NCBI GenBank assembly: GCA_013368315.1
Contig: JAACJM010000367.1
Location: forward strand, 1-64,000
Source: Tetrapyrgos nigripes
Lineage: Eukaryota > Basidiomycota > Agaricomycetes > Agaricales > Campanellaceae
Length of the DNA stretch: 64,000 nt
Direction: 5' to 3'
Shown here: piece after piece, positions 11,789-21,997 of the stretch
Position numbering within the stretch: position 1 is the stretch's first letter
Layout of the letters: every line of letters starts with the position of its first letter
Notes under the pieces: model-generated
Seen by the model: only the letters and a program-made list of their open reading frames with translations
Databases searched by the model: none
What the model was told of the DNA's origin: nothing
Program-made: the position numbers and the translations under genes

Positions 11789-12465
11789 GATAAGAAGAAG
11801 CAACGAAAGAAAGAGCAATAGTCTATAATTCATCTGCAGAAGATAGGGCACTGTTAGTGAAACCAGTTAGAGAGTTTAACATGCGCTTACATACCTAGAC
11901 ACAAACTTGAAAAGCTGTGCGTGTCACAGTGAAAGCCATCCCTTTGCAGCCTTAATACAAGTTCTTCAGCAAACTGGCTTCCCATGCGGCTCGCTGTGTG
12001 GGACCTTGTGGGATAATTCGGACGTAGTGATTCGACACAAGAAAGTTCTCGAAGAAGAGGATTAACTGTGGGACTGGTCCATTAATGCATGGCGAAAGGA
12101 ATAAGAAGAGAATACACTCACATCATAAAATAATAAGTTTCATTCAGCTAACCAAGAGCTGTATGGCTGATCCACTGACCTGGGCGTAGAAGCAAGCCCA
12201 AACACATTTTCCCTTGTCTCCAATGTCCTCCGCTGGTCTCCAAGTCTTCGTCATCCCATCTAATACCTGCCCCATAACCAGATGACGTCCTTGAGTCGGA
12301 TGACGTGGACAGCATGCCGACAGACTCGGGAGACAGTTGAAGGAGACCTAGACGTGGACATGGACGGGTTCCTTCATCAAGGTTATCGGTGCAGCCTCGA
12401 GACTGATTGTCGCAGCACCAGCCTAGCAGATACTAGAGACGTTTGGTATTGTCAGTTGACTGCTT
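11789..12465. other. intergenic, no supported gene
   Basis: The interval separates the transposase start from the next minus-strand gene. A 65-codon plus-strand frame at 12282 has no recognisable features. A terminal repeat of the Plavaka element might be expected here, but none could be paired with sequence near 7268-7505. Confidence 0.4.
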
Positions 12466-15240
12466 TCATATATACATAGATACAAAAAAAAAAAATACAA
12501 ATGGTACAAGATATAGATGAAACAATGAAAACACAATGATAGATGAGAGGAATCTTACATACAGTTCAATAATGTCCCCACCCGGCCTTACAATAGTCCT
12601 GCAGTAATAATTTTCGAGGTATGATAGGTGGGTGAGCAGTGAAGTTATAAAACGTTTGGACATAGAACATGACCAGCATCCTCTCCCACTCTTGTCCATC
12701 CCAGGCATACTAGGGAGATTGGCGTCGGAGCCTCTAGACCAAATCACTGGTTTTTCACCAGGCCACGTATCCATAAGTCGCCAGAAAGAAATTAGAGACG
12801 GCAAGCGAGCAGTCCAGTCATCTGCAGCTAACCTGATGTTGCTGTAAGACGTCTGGAAAATATCATCATCCCCACCAAGAACACTGCTAATCAACAGAGA
12901 GCGGTGTTGTCGATGATTAGCAAGAGCGACCTCGAAATCAGCATTGGACAGAGACCTGGAGGTAGTTGGAATGGTCGAGTCTGCTACACTGTCCAGATAG
13001 TTCAACTGCACCTGAAATTTGATCCAGCTCAGCTCCTTTATCAACTTCCTTGCATGGTGACCGTCTACTGTGTCGGTGGTTGGAGAAATGACTGCCTGTT
13101 GGGGTGCATAGTTCTGAAATACCGACTCAATCAGGTCGGTAGCCTCCTTGTGTTCCTGAGTTGAAGTATTGCGAGGGGTGTCTTCTTTCTTCCAGAGACC
13201 AGTAGCCCCAAGACCAAGCAACTTCTTCCAGACCCCTGCAGAAAGAGCAGAACGATTGACGCCATTCGCTCGACCATGCTGGATCCATATCTGACACACA
13301 TGATCCCATTGTTGGAGATATACGACACGATGTTGAGGGTCATCTGGGCCAAATATGGTTGCAGGATCAGGGACAACAGTGACTGCTTTCCACAAAGTGC
13401 CTGAGCCCTGCACTCTTCCAGGATGAGACTTGTTGATGGTCAGGTTAATGTCTTTCCAGGCCTGGATATTAGGGGGAACCCATTCATGCCAGGGCAAATC
13501 AGCAAAACGATCGCGTTCTGCTTGAGGATCTAGGGTGACGTGACAATGTTAGAGAGAAAGAAAAAAACAATTAAGAACTTTGCTTATGATTTGTGCAGGT
13601 GTGTTTACCCCTTTGACGATTGGCACTGTCATAAGGTTTCGTTGATGGCCTGGAAGTAGATGTGCGGATGGGACCAGTGAAAGAATATTGGGAAGTGGAA
13701 GAGGATGGTTGAGAAGTGGAGGGGGATGATTGGGAAGCAGAGAAGATACGGCTAGAGCCTGAGGAGTATGAAGAAGTATATTGACCTGGTAGATGCATAT
13801 TTTCAAAAGGGCTGGTCACAGCAAAGCATTCAACAGATGCATGACGGATGGCGGAAAACTTGTCATCAGCACCAGCCTGACCTGTGTATATTACAGGATA
13901 CGGCAGGTTTGCAGCCTTGGTCTCCACGTTAGCATCAGTTAGCGTCTGCGTTGTCAAAATACGCTGCACGGTGAAGTCATTGTAGGCGTGAACGTAGTAG
14001 ACAGGAAGCCCGGCTCTCCAAAGTGTGAGGGCATCTCTGTCATTCCAAACGAAGGCTCCTAGACAGCATTCAGCTGTCTGTGGCCCATCCATGGCAGATT
14101 CCATTCGAGGTCAGAAACAGTCTACATAGTTGATGATGGCAATGGAATAGAGCCAGCTGCGCTGGATCTCGACAACTCCCCAATGAAGATCACGAACTGG
14201 GCTCGGAATGGAGGATACTCGGTGATGACAGACACTGATAGTGGTACTAAATTCTGCCAGTTGTGAGGCGAAGTGGTGCTCGGTTGGATGCTGAGCGAGG
14301 AAAGCATTTACTCTCTCTCGCAGTCTGTCCATGGACACAGTAAGTTCTTCGTTGAAGAGTGGGGAGATAGTGGTTGATTTGGATGTTGTGGAACTCGGTG
14401 CCAAGAGGCTGTCGAAATTGGAATACCACATGCAACTGTCTCCAGCATAGAGATCTGAGACACCGACTGCTGCCCAAGGAATGCACAGAATATATGGACA
14501 CTTGGAGTTGAATGGCTGTGGCCACTGGATGGGATCATTGTCGCCGTAACGAGCATTCTCTCGACGGTAGAGATTACGAGTGGAGCCAAAAGGTGGGAAG
14601 AGGATTTTGGACGTATTGGGAGTGGTGATGAACTCATGGGTTCTAGGGTGCAAAGCAGCAACCAAACCATCGCTGAAGATGATACGATCTACATTGGAAT
14701 AAGTTAAGGCAACCTGAAAAGAAAGACTGCTGCATACCATTCAAATCTTTATTTCTAAGGAGATCTTGGTTGGAGAGCTCGGGCATGATTGGCAATAAAA
14801 CAGTTAACTGTAGAGAAAACGAAGTGTGTTGAGTATAGAGCCTTTTTCAAGGACATAACTCACCTTTTTTACAGTAGAGAAGTTTATTTGATCGTTGTCT
14901 AGTGAAGTTGAAAGTGTATAATCTGGGCAAAGTCAGTACTGTACACTTTGCAACAATGAAATAGAATGAAAATATAGGTCCCAACAATAGTCGAGCCTTT
15001 ACACACGATGAAAATCGCAGCAGAGATGGCAAGATGGGAATAGATCATTATAGAAGTAGTACTCACTTGCATGAGAAGTCGAGAAGTAAGGTACCAGAAT
15101 CCAGAATAAGCGAAGGGTAAAGGGTGATGGGTCCAGTGGTACACTTGACGAATGTTGAGATTTGGCACGCAATGAGTATTGCGGTGGGGTCTGTAGAGGG
15201 GGTCAGTGTTGCTGACGATGGCCGCTTGTGGCCTCTTGAT
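12466..15240 (-). pseudogene. Agaricomycete-expanded protein of unknown function, broken
   Basis: Several exons read on the minus strand. The N-terminal part has NIRQVYHWTHHPLPF near 15150, then DGLVAALHPRTHEF, CPYILCIPWAAV and LRERVNAFLAQHP (14740-14121). The middle part has GAFVWNDRDALTLWRAGLPV, YPVIYTGQAGADDKF and SPFENMHLPGQY (14104-13607). The last exon begins at about 13530 with DPQAERDRFADLPWHEW, and the splice across 13531-13606 restores the frame. The blocks match a family I recall as common in Agaricomycete genomes and of unknown function. An in-frame TGA at 14111-14113 joins VDCF and PRMESAMDG in one frame, so the gene is probably dead. The first-exon start was not found. The extreme C-terminus (12466-12540) looks like read-through. 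Confidence 0.55.
14923..15066 (-). repeat. intron-like hairpin element, copy 1 (minus strand)
   Basis: Read on the minus strand, it begins GTGAGTACTACTTC and ends TTTGCCCAG, so it has splice-site-like ends inside the preceding gene. Its core (ATTTTCATCGTGTGTAAAGG, then CTCGACTATTGTTGGG) matches four plus-strand copies at 15.7, 16.4, 20.5 and 21.3 kb. It lies in an otherwise unrelated gene. Confidence 0.65.
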
Positions 15241-15717
15241 GATCGTGGTACTAGAGAAAAGTGGGACTTCAACGCGGCAGAATTAGTGTGACTGTGACAT
15301 CACATGTCATGTATCATGCCAATATTGGCATGTCAGGCCCTCTCAGCTTTTGTCTTCCATCTAGACGACTCCTCCTCCTCCTCCTCCTCCCTCTTGTCTT
15401 CCTTCCCCTCCCCGCCTGGACCTTCGTCCAGTGCATGCTCCGACATTCATCGGATGCAATCGTCGTAGTAACTCCAACCACTCATCCCACAAAATTGGAT
15501 CCATCTGACTCATTGTCCAAAATTCGAATGATGGTATGCCTCTTCATCATTCTCTCATCACCTTAGGACGTGCTGACTGCCATTTTTTGCAGCTTCCGAC
15601 GTCACTACTAAAACAGGATCCCTCAAGACTACGTTGTATCCAGCTGAACCTTTATGGTTCCGTGGATGTTACCCGGATAAAGTTTCTACGTAGTACTTCA
15701 ACCCGTACCTTCAAGTG

Positions 15718-15834
15718 GTGAGTAAATACATATTTCAACTTCTGCCATGATTTTTATCGTGTGCAAAGGCTCGACTATTGTTGAGGCCTGTATTCTTCTA
15801 TTGTATTGTGCATACATTGTTAATTTGGCCTTAG
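15718..15834 (+). repeat. intron-like hairpin element, copy 2
   Basis: It runs from GTGAGTAAATAC to GGCCTTAG. The core reads ATTTTTATCGTGTGCAAAGG followed by the hairpin CTCGACTATTGTTGAG and GCCTGTATTCTTC. Confidence 0.7.
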
Positions 15835-15978
15835 TAGATCTACGTCCTTCTTGTTTGGCATTGCCAAGTCAATATATGCCCCTAAGCCAGCCTTTGCAAC
15901 CCTTTCAATGGCTACCTCCTCAGCCAGCCCCTGCAGCCAACCACAAGCGCCATGGCACGTCTGAAACAACGTTAAACT

Positions 15979-16206
15979 ATGCACATGGATGTCGCTGATG
16001 CTCTTCTCAATCAACTTCAAATGGGAAAGGCGACGCACTTCAGTGTAGCGGGTTACCCCTCAAAGGTTTCTCCTGGTGCAATGCACCGGCCTATCGTCTT
16101 GCCCCGTTTCGTATGTGTTGGCAATTCTTCTCATTTTGTTGAGGCCGAAGAGCCCAGTGACATCGGTGCAGACCATACACCATGGCAGCTCGTGCAATTG
16201 GGCTAG
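15979..16206 (+). CDS. small conserved ORF in the direct repeat, unknown function
   Basis: The frame starts MHMDVADALLNQLQMGKA and contains GYPSKVSPG, HRPIVLPRFVCVGNSSHF. The same protein is readable at 20847 in the right repeat copy (GAVGYPSKVSPG, LPCFVCVGNSSHFVEA), where a short deletion then shifts the frame. Amino-acid similarity persists over about 55 residues. It may be an exon of a larger gene rather than a stand-alone protein. No domain is recognised. Confidence 0.3.
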   Translation: MHMDVADALLNQLQMGKATHFSVAGYPSKVSPGAMHRPIVLPRFVCVGNSSHFVEAEEPSDIGADHTPWQLVQLG

Positions 16207-16406
16207 CAGACTACTGAGCTGTGGCATGTCCAAAAAGATGTTAAACTACAGCACACGCAACGTTCAACTAGTATGCCTCCTCGTTTTCTCAATACTGTAG
16301 CTCATCACTGATCCCCAATCTTCTGTGTTCTCAGGTCACCGCAACTAGGATATCTCAAATAGCTATGTCTATTCAATCTGGACTGTACATTACCAAAAGA
16401 TTTCTG

Positions 16407-16528
16407 GTGAGTATTTACATATTTCGGACTTGCAATCTCTGCCGCGATTCTCATCGTGTGCAAAGGCTCGACCATCGTCGAGGCCTGTATTCTTAGTTTA
16501 TTGTGTCTACAGTGCTAATTTGGCCTAG
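16407..16528 (+). repeat. intron-like hairpin element, copy 3
   Basis: It runs from GTGAGTATTTAC to TTTGGCCTAG. The hairpin core is the best preserved of all copies: CTCGACCATCGTCGAG. It is preceded by an exon-like segment (acceptor CTCAG at about 16335, then VTATRISQIAMSIQSG). Confidence 0.72.
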
Positions 16529-16839
16529 TAGATTTAGCTACTGGTCACTCGCTATATACTTTTTGAACACCCGCGCAAAGGGAATCCAAGGGTGTATATG
16601 GCATCGTCATGGTCACACCCAGTCTCATGAACTTGATATCGCCAGACCACACTTTGCTCAGATGGCTGGTTGATCTGATGTCATATATGTGACCACTCTT
16701 CGGTTGGACCAACTCCCCCTTGGACCCTTTATATGGAGTCATCTTCATATCTTGACCCGAACATATCAAGAGAGAGTTTCAGAGCTTTTTTCACCAGCGA
16801 AATTTCGTTCTGCCCCTGTCCAACTCGCCTCTTCGCCCA

Positions 16840-17467
16840 GTGTATGAAGAAGACTCCGACTCCTTTCAGCTGGGCTCAGATTCCTCACAGTCCACCGAAG
16901 CTGAAGACACGTGGTCTTTCCCATGGCCAGAACACCAACCAGAGGAAGACGACTGCTCTTTCCCATGGCCAGAACACCAGCCAGAGGAAGACAAGGTTTC
17001 CTCACAAGCCCAGCGAGAGATGGATGAGGCAGACCAGAGGGTGAGGGAGGATGAGTGGACAAGAGAGAGGAGAAGTAGTAAGTCAAAGAATGTCTTTCTT
17101 TGAACATATATTAATTTTTCTTCACCCAGATTCACCTCAACGACAAGCAAGAACAAATGAGAATGACAACGAGGTTTCCTCACAAGCCCAGCGAGAGATG
17201 GATGAGGCAGACCAGAGGCGAGGGAGGACAAGCGGACAAGAGAAAGGATCGTCAGGAGAAGTAGTACTAGTAAGTCAAAGAATTTTTTCTTTGAACATAT
17301 ATCAATTTTTTTTTCACCCAGATTCACTTCAACAACAAGCAAGAACAAATGAGAATGACCCCTCTTCCCCTAGCCCTCATGGTATCAAGCGCAAAGCTCG
17401 GGACTCTGAGACCCCAAGTCCCCGCAAACGTCGCCATCTCCAGAACACTGACCACGTGAATATATGA
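16840..17467 (+). CDS. unknown protein with internal repeats and a basic C-terminal tail (gene A)
   Basis: The proposed start MYEEDSDSFQLG at 16840 opens an acidic, serine-rich frame. SFPWPEHQPEED occurs twice in tandem. SSQAQREMDEADQR also occurs twice, because an exon plus its intron is duplicated (unit about 178 bp). Each copy ends in a donor GTAAGTCAAAGAAT and the next exon starts after TTCACCCAG with DS(P/L)Q(R/Q)QARTNEND. The last exon has GIKRKARDSETPSPRKRRHL and ends NTDHVNI-stop. The basic SP-rich tail looks like a nuclear localisation signal. A similar tail ends the frames at 21664 and 23867. Family and function are unknown, and the start is uncertain. Confidence 0.45.
16914..17345 (+). 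repeat. tandem coding repeats: 42-bp unit x2 and 178-bp exon-intron unit x2
   Basis: The 42-bp unit (core TTTCCCATGGCCAGAACACC) is repeated at about 16914 and 16956. The sequence GGTTTCCTCACAAGCCCAGC recurs at 16995 and 17173. That 178-bp period covers an exon, its splice donor, a T-rich intron and the next acceptor. Confidence 0.8.
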
Positions 17468-17866
17468 ATTTGCATTGTGTTTCCTTGCCCCTTGCTATTT
17501 TACTCTACATGATGAACCTGATTTATCTCCTATTGATCTTGTAAATTGTACTTTGTCTACTACAAATTGTAAAAAAAATTGCTCAATGTCAATTGTGTCC
17601 ATAGCCAATCCCTGTATGTTCCAGTGTTGTCCTTGTGCTTGCTTTCCCTACTTTTATGAAGGCCCTTATGCTTGCATTACTTTTATGAAAACACTTCCTT
17701 TCGCAACTGCTTTCCTACGAATACGCTTCCTTTTGCAACTGTTTCCCTCCAATCATTCTTTCAACCCCGGACTCATCATCTATTACCACGTGCACACTGA
17801 AATTGCTGTTACGGTTAAATCAAACCTTAAGCCAAGGCCTCAACGTCAACCATCACCACAAGGAAC
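17468..17866 (+). other. 3' region of gene A / 5' region of the dioxygenase gene
   Basis: T-rich sequence follows the gene A stop. Long plus-strand frames here lack any recognisable feature. The start of the next gene may lie near its right edge. Confidence 0.4.
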
Positions 17867-19607
17867 ATGGAATTTGAGAGTAAGTGATATCACTCCATCT
17901 ATCCCTTTCATTTTCGCACATCTGGACCCAGGAGTACACAGTCACAACCCTGGGGCAGTGGAAGTGGTTCAGACGTGTCTGACGCGCTATGCGCGTCTTT
18001 TTTTATTGCCACAACAAAATGCTGACTTGCTCTCTTTGCAGATACACGTCATCTTCGAGGAGGCAAGGAATTTGCCAGTTGTGATGCTTTGCAAGAGCAC
18101 GACGAAATTACACGATACGCTGAGTACATCCAGCTCAATCTCGACGCTACCAACCTCTACCACACTGCTTACAAAGCGCAGCAACTTTTTGAGGACAAGA
18201 ATCCCGGAGCAACTGACAAGCCAGTTCCCTTGGCCTTCCCCACCATTGACCTCCATACACGACCGACTGCTCCCAAAGTCGTGTCGCTCACCGAGCTTGC
18301 AAAACCACCCATCCTTAAACTTCCACCTAAACCCGAATGCGCTCCCTACCAACCCAACTATACACTGTCGTCCAAACAATGCAAGAACCTCAAATCACGT
18401 ACAAGGAGGGCTTCCATCCACTTCGACCAGAGGCAGGCGAAACAAGTCCAGGCCCAAAACAGTAATAAAGCCTGTGCAATTGTCAAAGCTACCATCTTAA
18501 TCCACCTCCGAGTCAGTTTTCAGAAGCCAGCTTGAGCGCGAGGCAGGAGTTTGGACTGGCCTGAAGGCACCTTTCAATGAGGAGAGGTATTTGTTGGCAG
18601 ATTTGAAGGCAAAGGGGTTCAGGATCATTGAGTGGGATGGAGGGTACGTCCTCACAGTCTTGCTACTTCAATTTATTCTGATTTTATTTTCTAGTATTAA
18701 CAAGGTCATCAAGGATGAGAAGCATACCCCACTTATCCTCATGGCTGCTGCTCCCAAGAGCTCAGAGTGGCACAGTAACGTCATCCCTGGTTTGCAGTCC
18801 ATCTTCTCCTGGGCTTCCACTTGTTTGGCATGGCCCATCGGTGTGCATCATCGAGGCAAGCACAAGTTGGTTCCTCTGACTGACGGCAAGTCATTTGGCA
18901 GTGGCCAAGTTAAACCAGCCAACTTTGCCCATACAGTCGGCAACTGTAGGGTTCTGGACCAGCTCTGTGCTGATCCCAACGTCAAATGTGTAGCAGGTCT
19001 CATTGATTGTGCGTCCGCATTTTTTTGTCCCTTTGTTTATCTAATGTCATTTTCAGAGTACTATAAGACTTTCTTCCCTCATCTGCACAACCTCTATCAC
19101 AATGTATCAGAACGACTCCATGAGCACGACCCGACGCTCAAGAAGATGTTTGACAACTCCGTGTTTGCTTCCGCCAATATTAACTTTGACAGTGCCGTCG
19201 CTTTCCGCCATTTTGATCATCTCAACCTGCTCTTTGGGCTTTGCGCCATCCTTCCCACTGGTACCTATTGGTACAAAGAAGGTGGGCACCTGGTCATTTG
19301 GCAACTCGGCCTCATTCTCGAGTTTCCACCAGGATCAGTCATTTTCCTCCCTTCTCCTCTACTCAAGCACTGCAACTCCACCATTGGCCCTGAGGAAAGC
19401 CGCTCATCCATCACTTTCTACTCTGCCTCTGGACTTTTCCGTTGGTGTCATAATGGTAACGTGAGTGATAAGGAATTCAAGGCAAGGGCATCGAGGGCGC
19501 AGAGGAAGGTGTGGGACGAGCACTGCGAGAACTTATGGAAAATGGGGTTAGATTTACTTCACGGCGAACTATGGTCAACCTCTAGTAGTACTAGTAGTAC
19601 TACTTAG
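17867..19607 (+). CDS. TET/JBP-like 2-oxoglutarate/Fe(II) dioxygenase (fungal expanded family)
   Basis: The family uses Fe(II), 2-oxoglutarate and O2; characterised members oxidise 5-methylcytosine or thymine in DNA. Exon reading gives TRHLRGGKEFASCDALQEHD near 18030 and LEREAGVWTGLKAPFNEERY at 18520. A 50-nt intron follows, then the catalytic part. In SAVAFRHFDHLNLLFGLCAI the HFD supplies the HxD metal ligands. GGHLVIWQLGLILEFPPGS follows. PSPLLKHCNST has the distal His, and ESRSSITFYSASGLFRW has the Arg expected to hold 2-oxoglutarate. The C-terminus ends at TAG 19607. No stop interrupts the catalytic part, but the splice near 19008-19056 would give TAG and that segment is open unspliced. 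The first exons and the start (17867) are provisional. Long direct repeats flank the gene. Confidence 0.68.
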
Positions 19608-20089
19608 CATACTCATGTAATACCTTTTTGGACTGTTTTTGCAACATATGAATCTTTATCCAAACTTGAACCATTATTCTTGCCAAGTATTATTCAGTGT
19701 TGTACTATCAAGGATCATCCATCCTATCATATTGCCGTGTTTGTGTGGCCTTCTGACGTAGCAGTAACACACCTGCATATGTACAGGAGAGTATTAATCT
19801 AAATCTAAATCTAAAATTAATCTAAATCTAATCTAATCTAAGAGTTCAAACCTCTCGGAGGCTATGGCATCAAAGGCGTAGTTCTTTTTTTTTGCACACC
19901 TAGCAGCAGCCAAGTGTCCCATTGGCTTCTTCAACAATGTTTTATCAGTCTTACATTGTTCAAATCATACTTACATCCTAAATCTTAATGTTTTAACAGC
20001 CCTATGTACCTCAAATCATAATTATATTTTAAATCTCTCTTTGTACCAGAGATACAGTCCATATTTTGGGACTTGTAGACGTGGCCTAA
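19608..20089. other. intergenic, AT-rich with short tandem repeats
   Basis: No coding frame is supported. A TAAATC/TAATC short repeat lies at about 19797-19842. Confidence 0.5.
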
Positions 20090-20486
20090 AACCAATGTGA
20101 CTGTGACTTCATGTGTCACACATCATCTAATATTGGCGTGTTGCAACTCAACCTCTTCCTCTCAACTCCCCTACCTGTCTTCCTTCTCTCTTCTCTAGTC
20201 TCTATCCCTCCTCGTGCCTGGACATTCATCCAGTGCCTGCTCTGACATTCGTCGGATGCAATCGTCGTGGCCAGCAGCTCAACAAAACTGATCCCGGGAC
20301 CCGTTTTGCATACTTCAACAACGTATGCCTCTTCCTTTCTCAACCCTGCAGTAAATACTAATGTTAAATTTTCTCAGCCTCTAGGGTTGCTGCCCAACTC
20401 TCAAATCTACTTTATGGTCCCACGGTGGACGTTCCATCAAGTACTACTCTACCTTCTGCCAGTGACTCTGGCGTCAAATCTTATGG

Positions 20487-20604
20487 GTGAGTACATCCAT
20501 ATTTCTATCCTCTGCCACGATTTTCATTGTGTGCCAAGGCTCAACCATTGTCGAGGCCTGTATTCTTCTATTCTATTGTGTGTTCATTGCTAAACTTGGC
20601 CTAG
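20487..20604 (+). repeat. intron-like hairpin element, copy 4
   Basis: It runs from GTGAGTACATCC to ACTTGGCCTAG, with CTGCCACGATTTTCATTG and CTCAACCATTGTCGAG in the core. Confidence 0.7.
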
Positions 20605-21274
20605 GATTTACATGCTTCTCTGGTCACCGCCAAGTCAATATACGTCCTTAATAATCCGTAGGGCAGCGTCTGCAACCCACCAAAACCTCCCAATAACTAC
20701 CTTAGGTATGGGCATTTCTTTTCACTACTCTGGTCAATGCTGATCCTTCAATTTTCTACAGCCTCCAGCTCTTATATCACTTATTTCTCGGCCAGCTCCT
20801 GCAGCCAACCACAGGTGCCATGGCACGTCCGAAACGATGTTAAACTATGCACATGGATGTTGCTGATGCTCTTCTCAATCAACTTCAAATGGGAAAGGCA
20901 ATGCACTTTGGTGCGGTGGGTTACCCCTCAAAGGTTTCTCCTGGTGTGATGCACCGGCCTATTGTCTTGCCCTGTTTCGTATGTGTTGGCAATTCTTCTC
21001 ATTTTGTTGAGGCGAAGAGCCCAGTGACATCGGTGCAGACCATACACCATGGCAGCTCGTGCAATTGGGCTAGCAGACTACTGAGCCGTGGCATGTCCAA
21101 AAAGATGTTAAAACTACAACACATGCAACGTTCAACTAGTATGCCTCCTCATTTTCTCAATACTGTAGCTCATCACTGATCCCCAATCTTCTGTGTTCTC
21201 AGGTCACCGCAACTAGGATATCTCAAATAGCTATGTCTATTCAATCTGGACTGTACATTACCGAAAGATTTCTG

Positions 21275-21396
21275 GTGAGTATATACATATTTCGGACTTG
21301 CAATCTCTGCCACGATTTTCATCGTGTGCAAAGGCTCAACCATCATCGAGGCCTGTATTCTTCTATTTTACTGTGTACAGTGCTAATTTGGCCTAG
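21275..21396 (+). repeat. intron-like hairpin element, copy 5
   Basis: It runs from GTGAGTATATAC to TTTGGCCTAG, with CTGCCACGATTTTCATCG and CTCAACCATCATCGAG in the core. The exon-like segment before it matches the one before copy 3. Confidence 0.72.
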
Positions 21397-21430
21397 TAGA
21401 TTTTGAACACCCCCACAACGAGATGCGAAG

Positions 21431-21664
21431 GTGCATATGGCGCCGTCATGGTCACACCAAGCCTGGGTAGGCCAGGATCCTTGGCCCATCACTGTTGTTT
21501 TTCTGGAAAGATTGGCCTTGCCGATCCCTATAGCTCATTGCTGTGGCTTTTCCCAGTGGCTCTGGAGCTATGCCACCCCAACACATTCTTACCCTTCTGA
21601 CTCCTCCCAGCCCAGACCCCGCAAACTTCGCCATCTCCTGAACACTGACCAGGTGAATATATGA
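21431..21664 (+). pseudogene. remnant with the gene A-type C-terminal tail (gene B)
   Basis: The open frame ends PSDSSQPRPRKLRHLLNTDQ followed by VNI and stop. This matches the end of gene A (PRKRRHLQNTDHVNI) in amino acids and in the following bases (GTGAATATATGAATTTG). The upstream part shows no similarity to gene A, so this is probably a last-exon remnant carried by the right direct repeat. Confidence 0.45.
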
Positions 21665-21688
21665 ATTTGGTGTTGTCATGACGCACAC

Positions 21689-21696
21689 ATTCACCT
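21689..21696. repeat. 8-bp target-site duplication, left copy
   Basis: ATTCACCT directly precedes the element and recurs at 22945-22952 directly after it. Confidence 0.85.
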
Positions 21697-21997
21697 TAAA
21701 GACTGGCACGAGTCCGAGTCTTAAATGAGTACCTGCAGGTTGATCCGTTGATTTACCCGCAGGTCATGGGAACCGCAGGTCCAGGTAACTGTTTCCCACG
21801 GGTCACTGACAGGTTGCGGGTCAGGACTTTGGGTGCTACAGGTACTTGTGCAGGTACCTGTCCTAACTAAGTACAAGATGACTCTATTATTATTTGAATA
21901 TAAATTATATTATTCAGGAAGTACATACACCAATCTATGTATGACTACGGGTACACCTTACTGTTGAAAGTGAAGGTGTAAGTGTAGATGATGTTCG

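Larger units (their letters stand above)
15284..16560 (+). repeat. long direct repeat, left copy (partner 20090-21430)
   Basis: This block aligns over more than 1 kb, with indels, with 20090-21430. Shared landmarks are TGTGACTGTGAC near the start, CATCGGATGCAATCGTCGT (one base different in the right copy), TGCACCGGCCTAT, AACTAGGATATCTCAAATAG, and two embedded intron-like elements. The left copy still has ATGCTCCGACATTC at 15433 where the right has CTGCTCTGACATTC, so both derive from a gene-like sequence that has decayed more on the right. A TCC microsatellite lies at about 15369-15391. The two copies flank the TET/JBP-like gene. Confidence 0.75.
20090..21430 (+). repeat. long direct repeat, right copy (partner 15284-16560)
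   Basis: This is the partner of the left copy and carries two intron-like elements at matching places. It differs by substitutions and indels. Compared with the left copy, CTCCGACATTC has become CTCTGACATTC at 20239, a CGA-to-TGA change in the same frame. Confidence 0.75.

Noticed and set aside
12282..12479. 65-codon plus-strand ORF
   Set aside because: No recognisable feature, and it overlaps the end of a minus-strand gene.
16866..17348. 160-codon minus-strand frame
   Set aside because: It is the antisense of the tandem exon-intron repeat, and its internal repeats follow from the DNA repeat.
17475..18500. 341-codon plus-strand frame taken as one protein
   Set aside because: It runs through probable introns and a 3' UTR. 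The true dioxygenase exons use another frame from about 18027.
19797..19842. Interstitial telomere repeat
   Set aside because: The unit is TAAATC/TAATC, irregular, and not the fungal TTAGGG.
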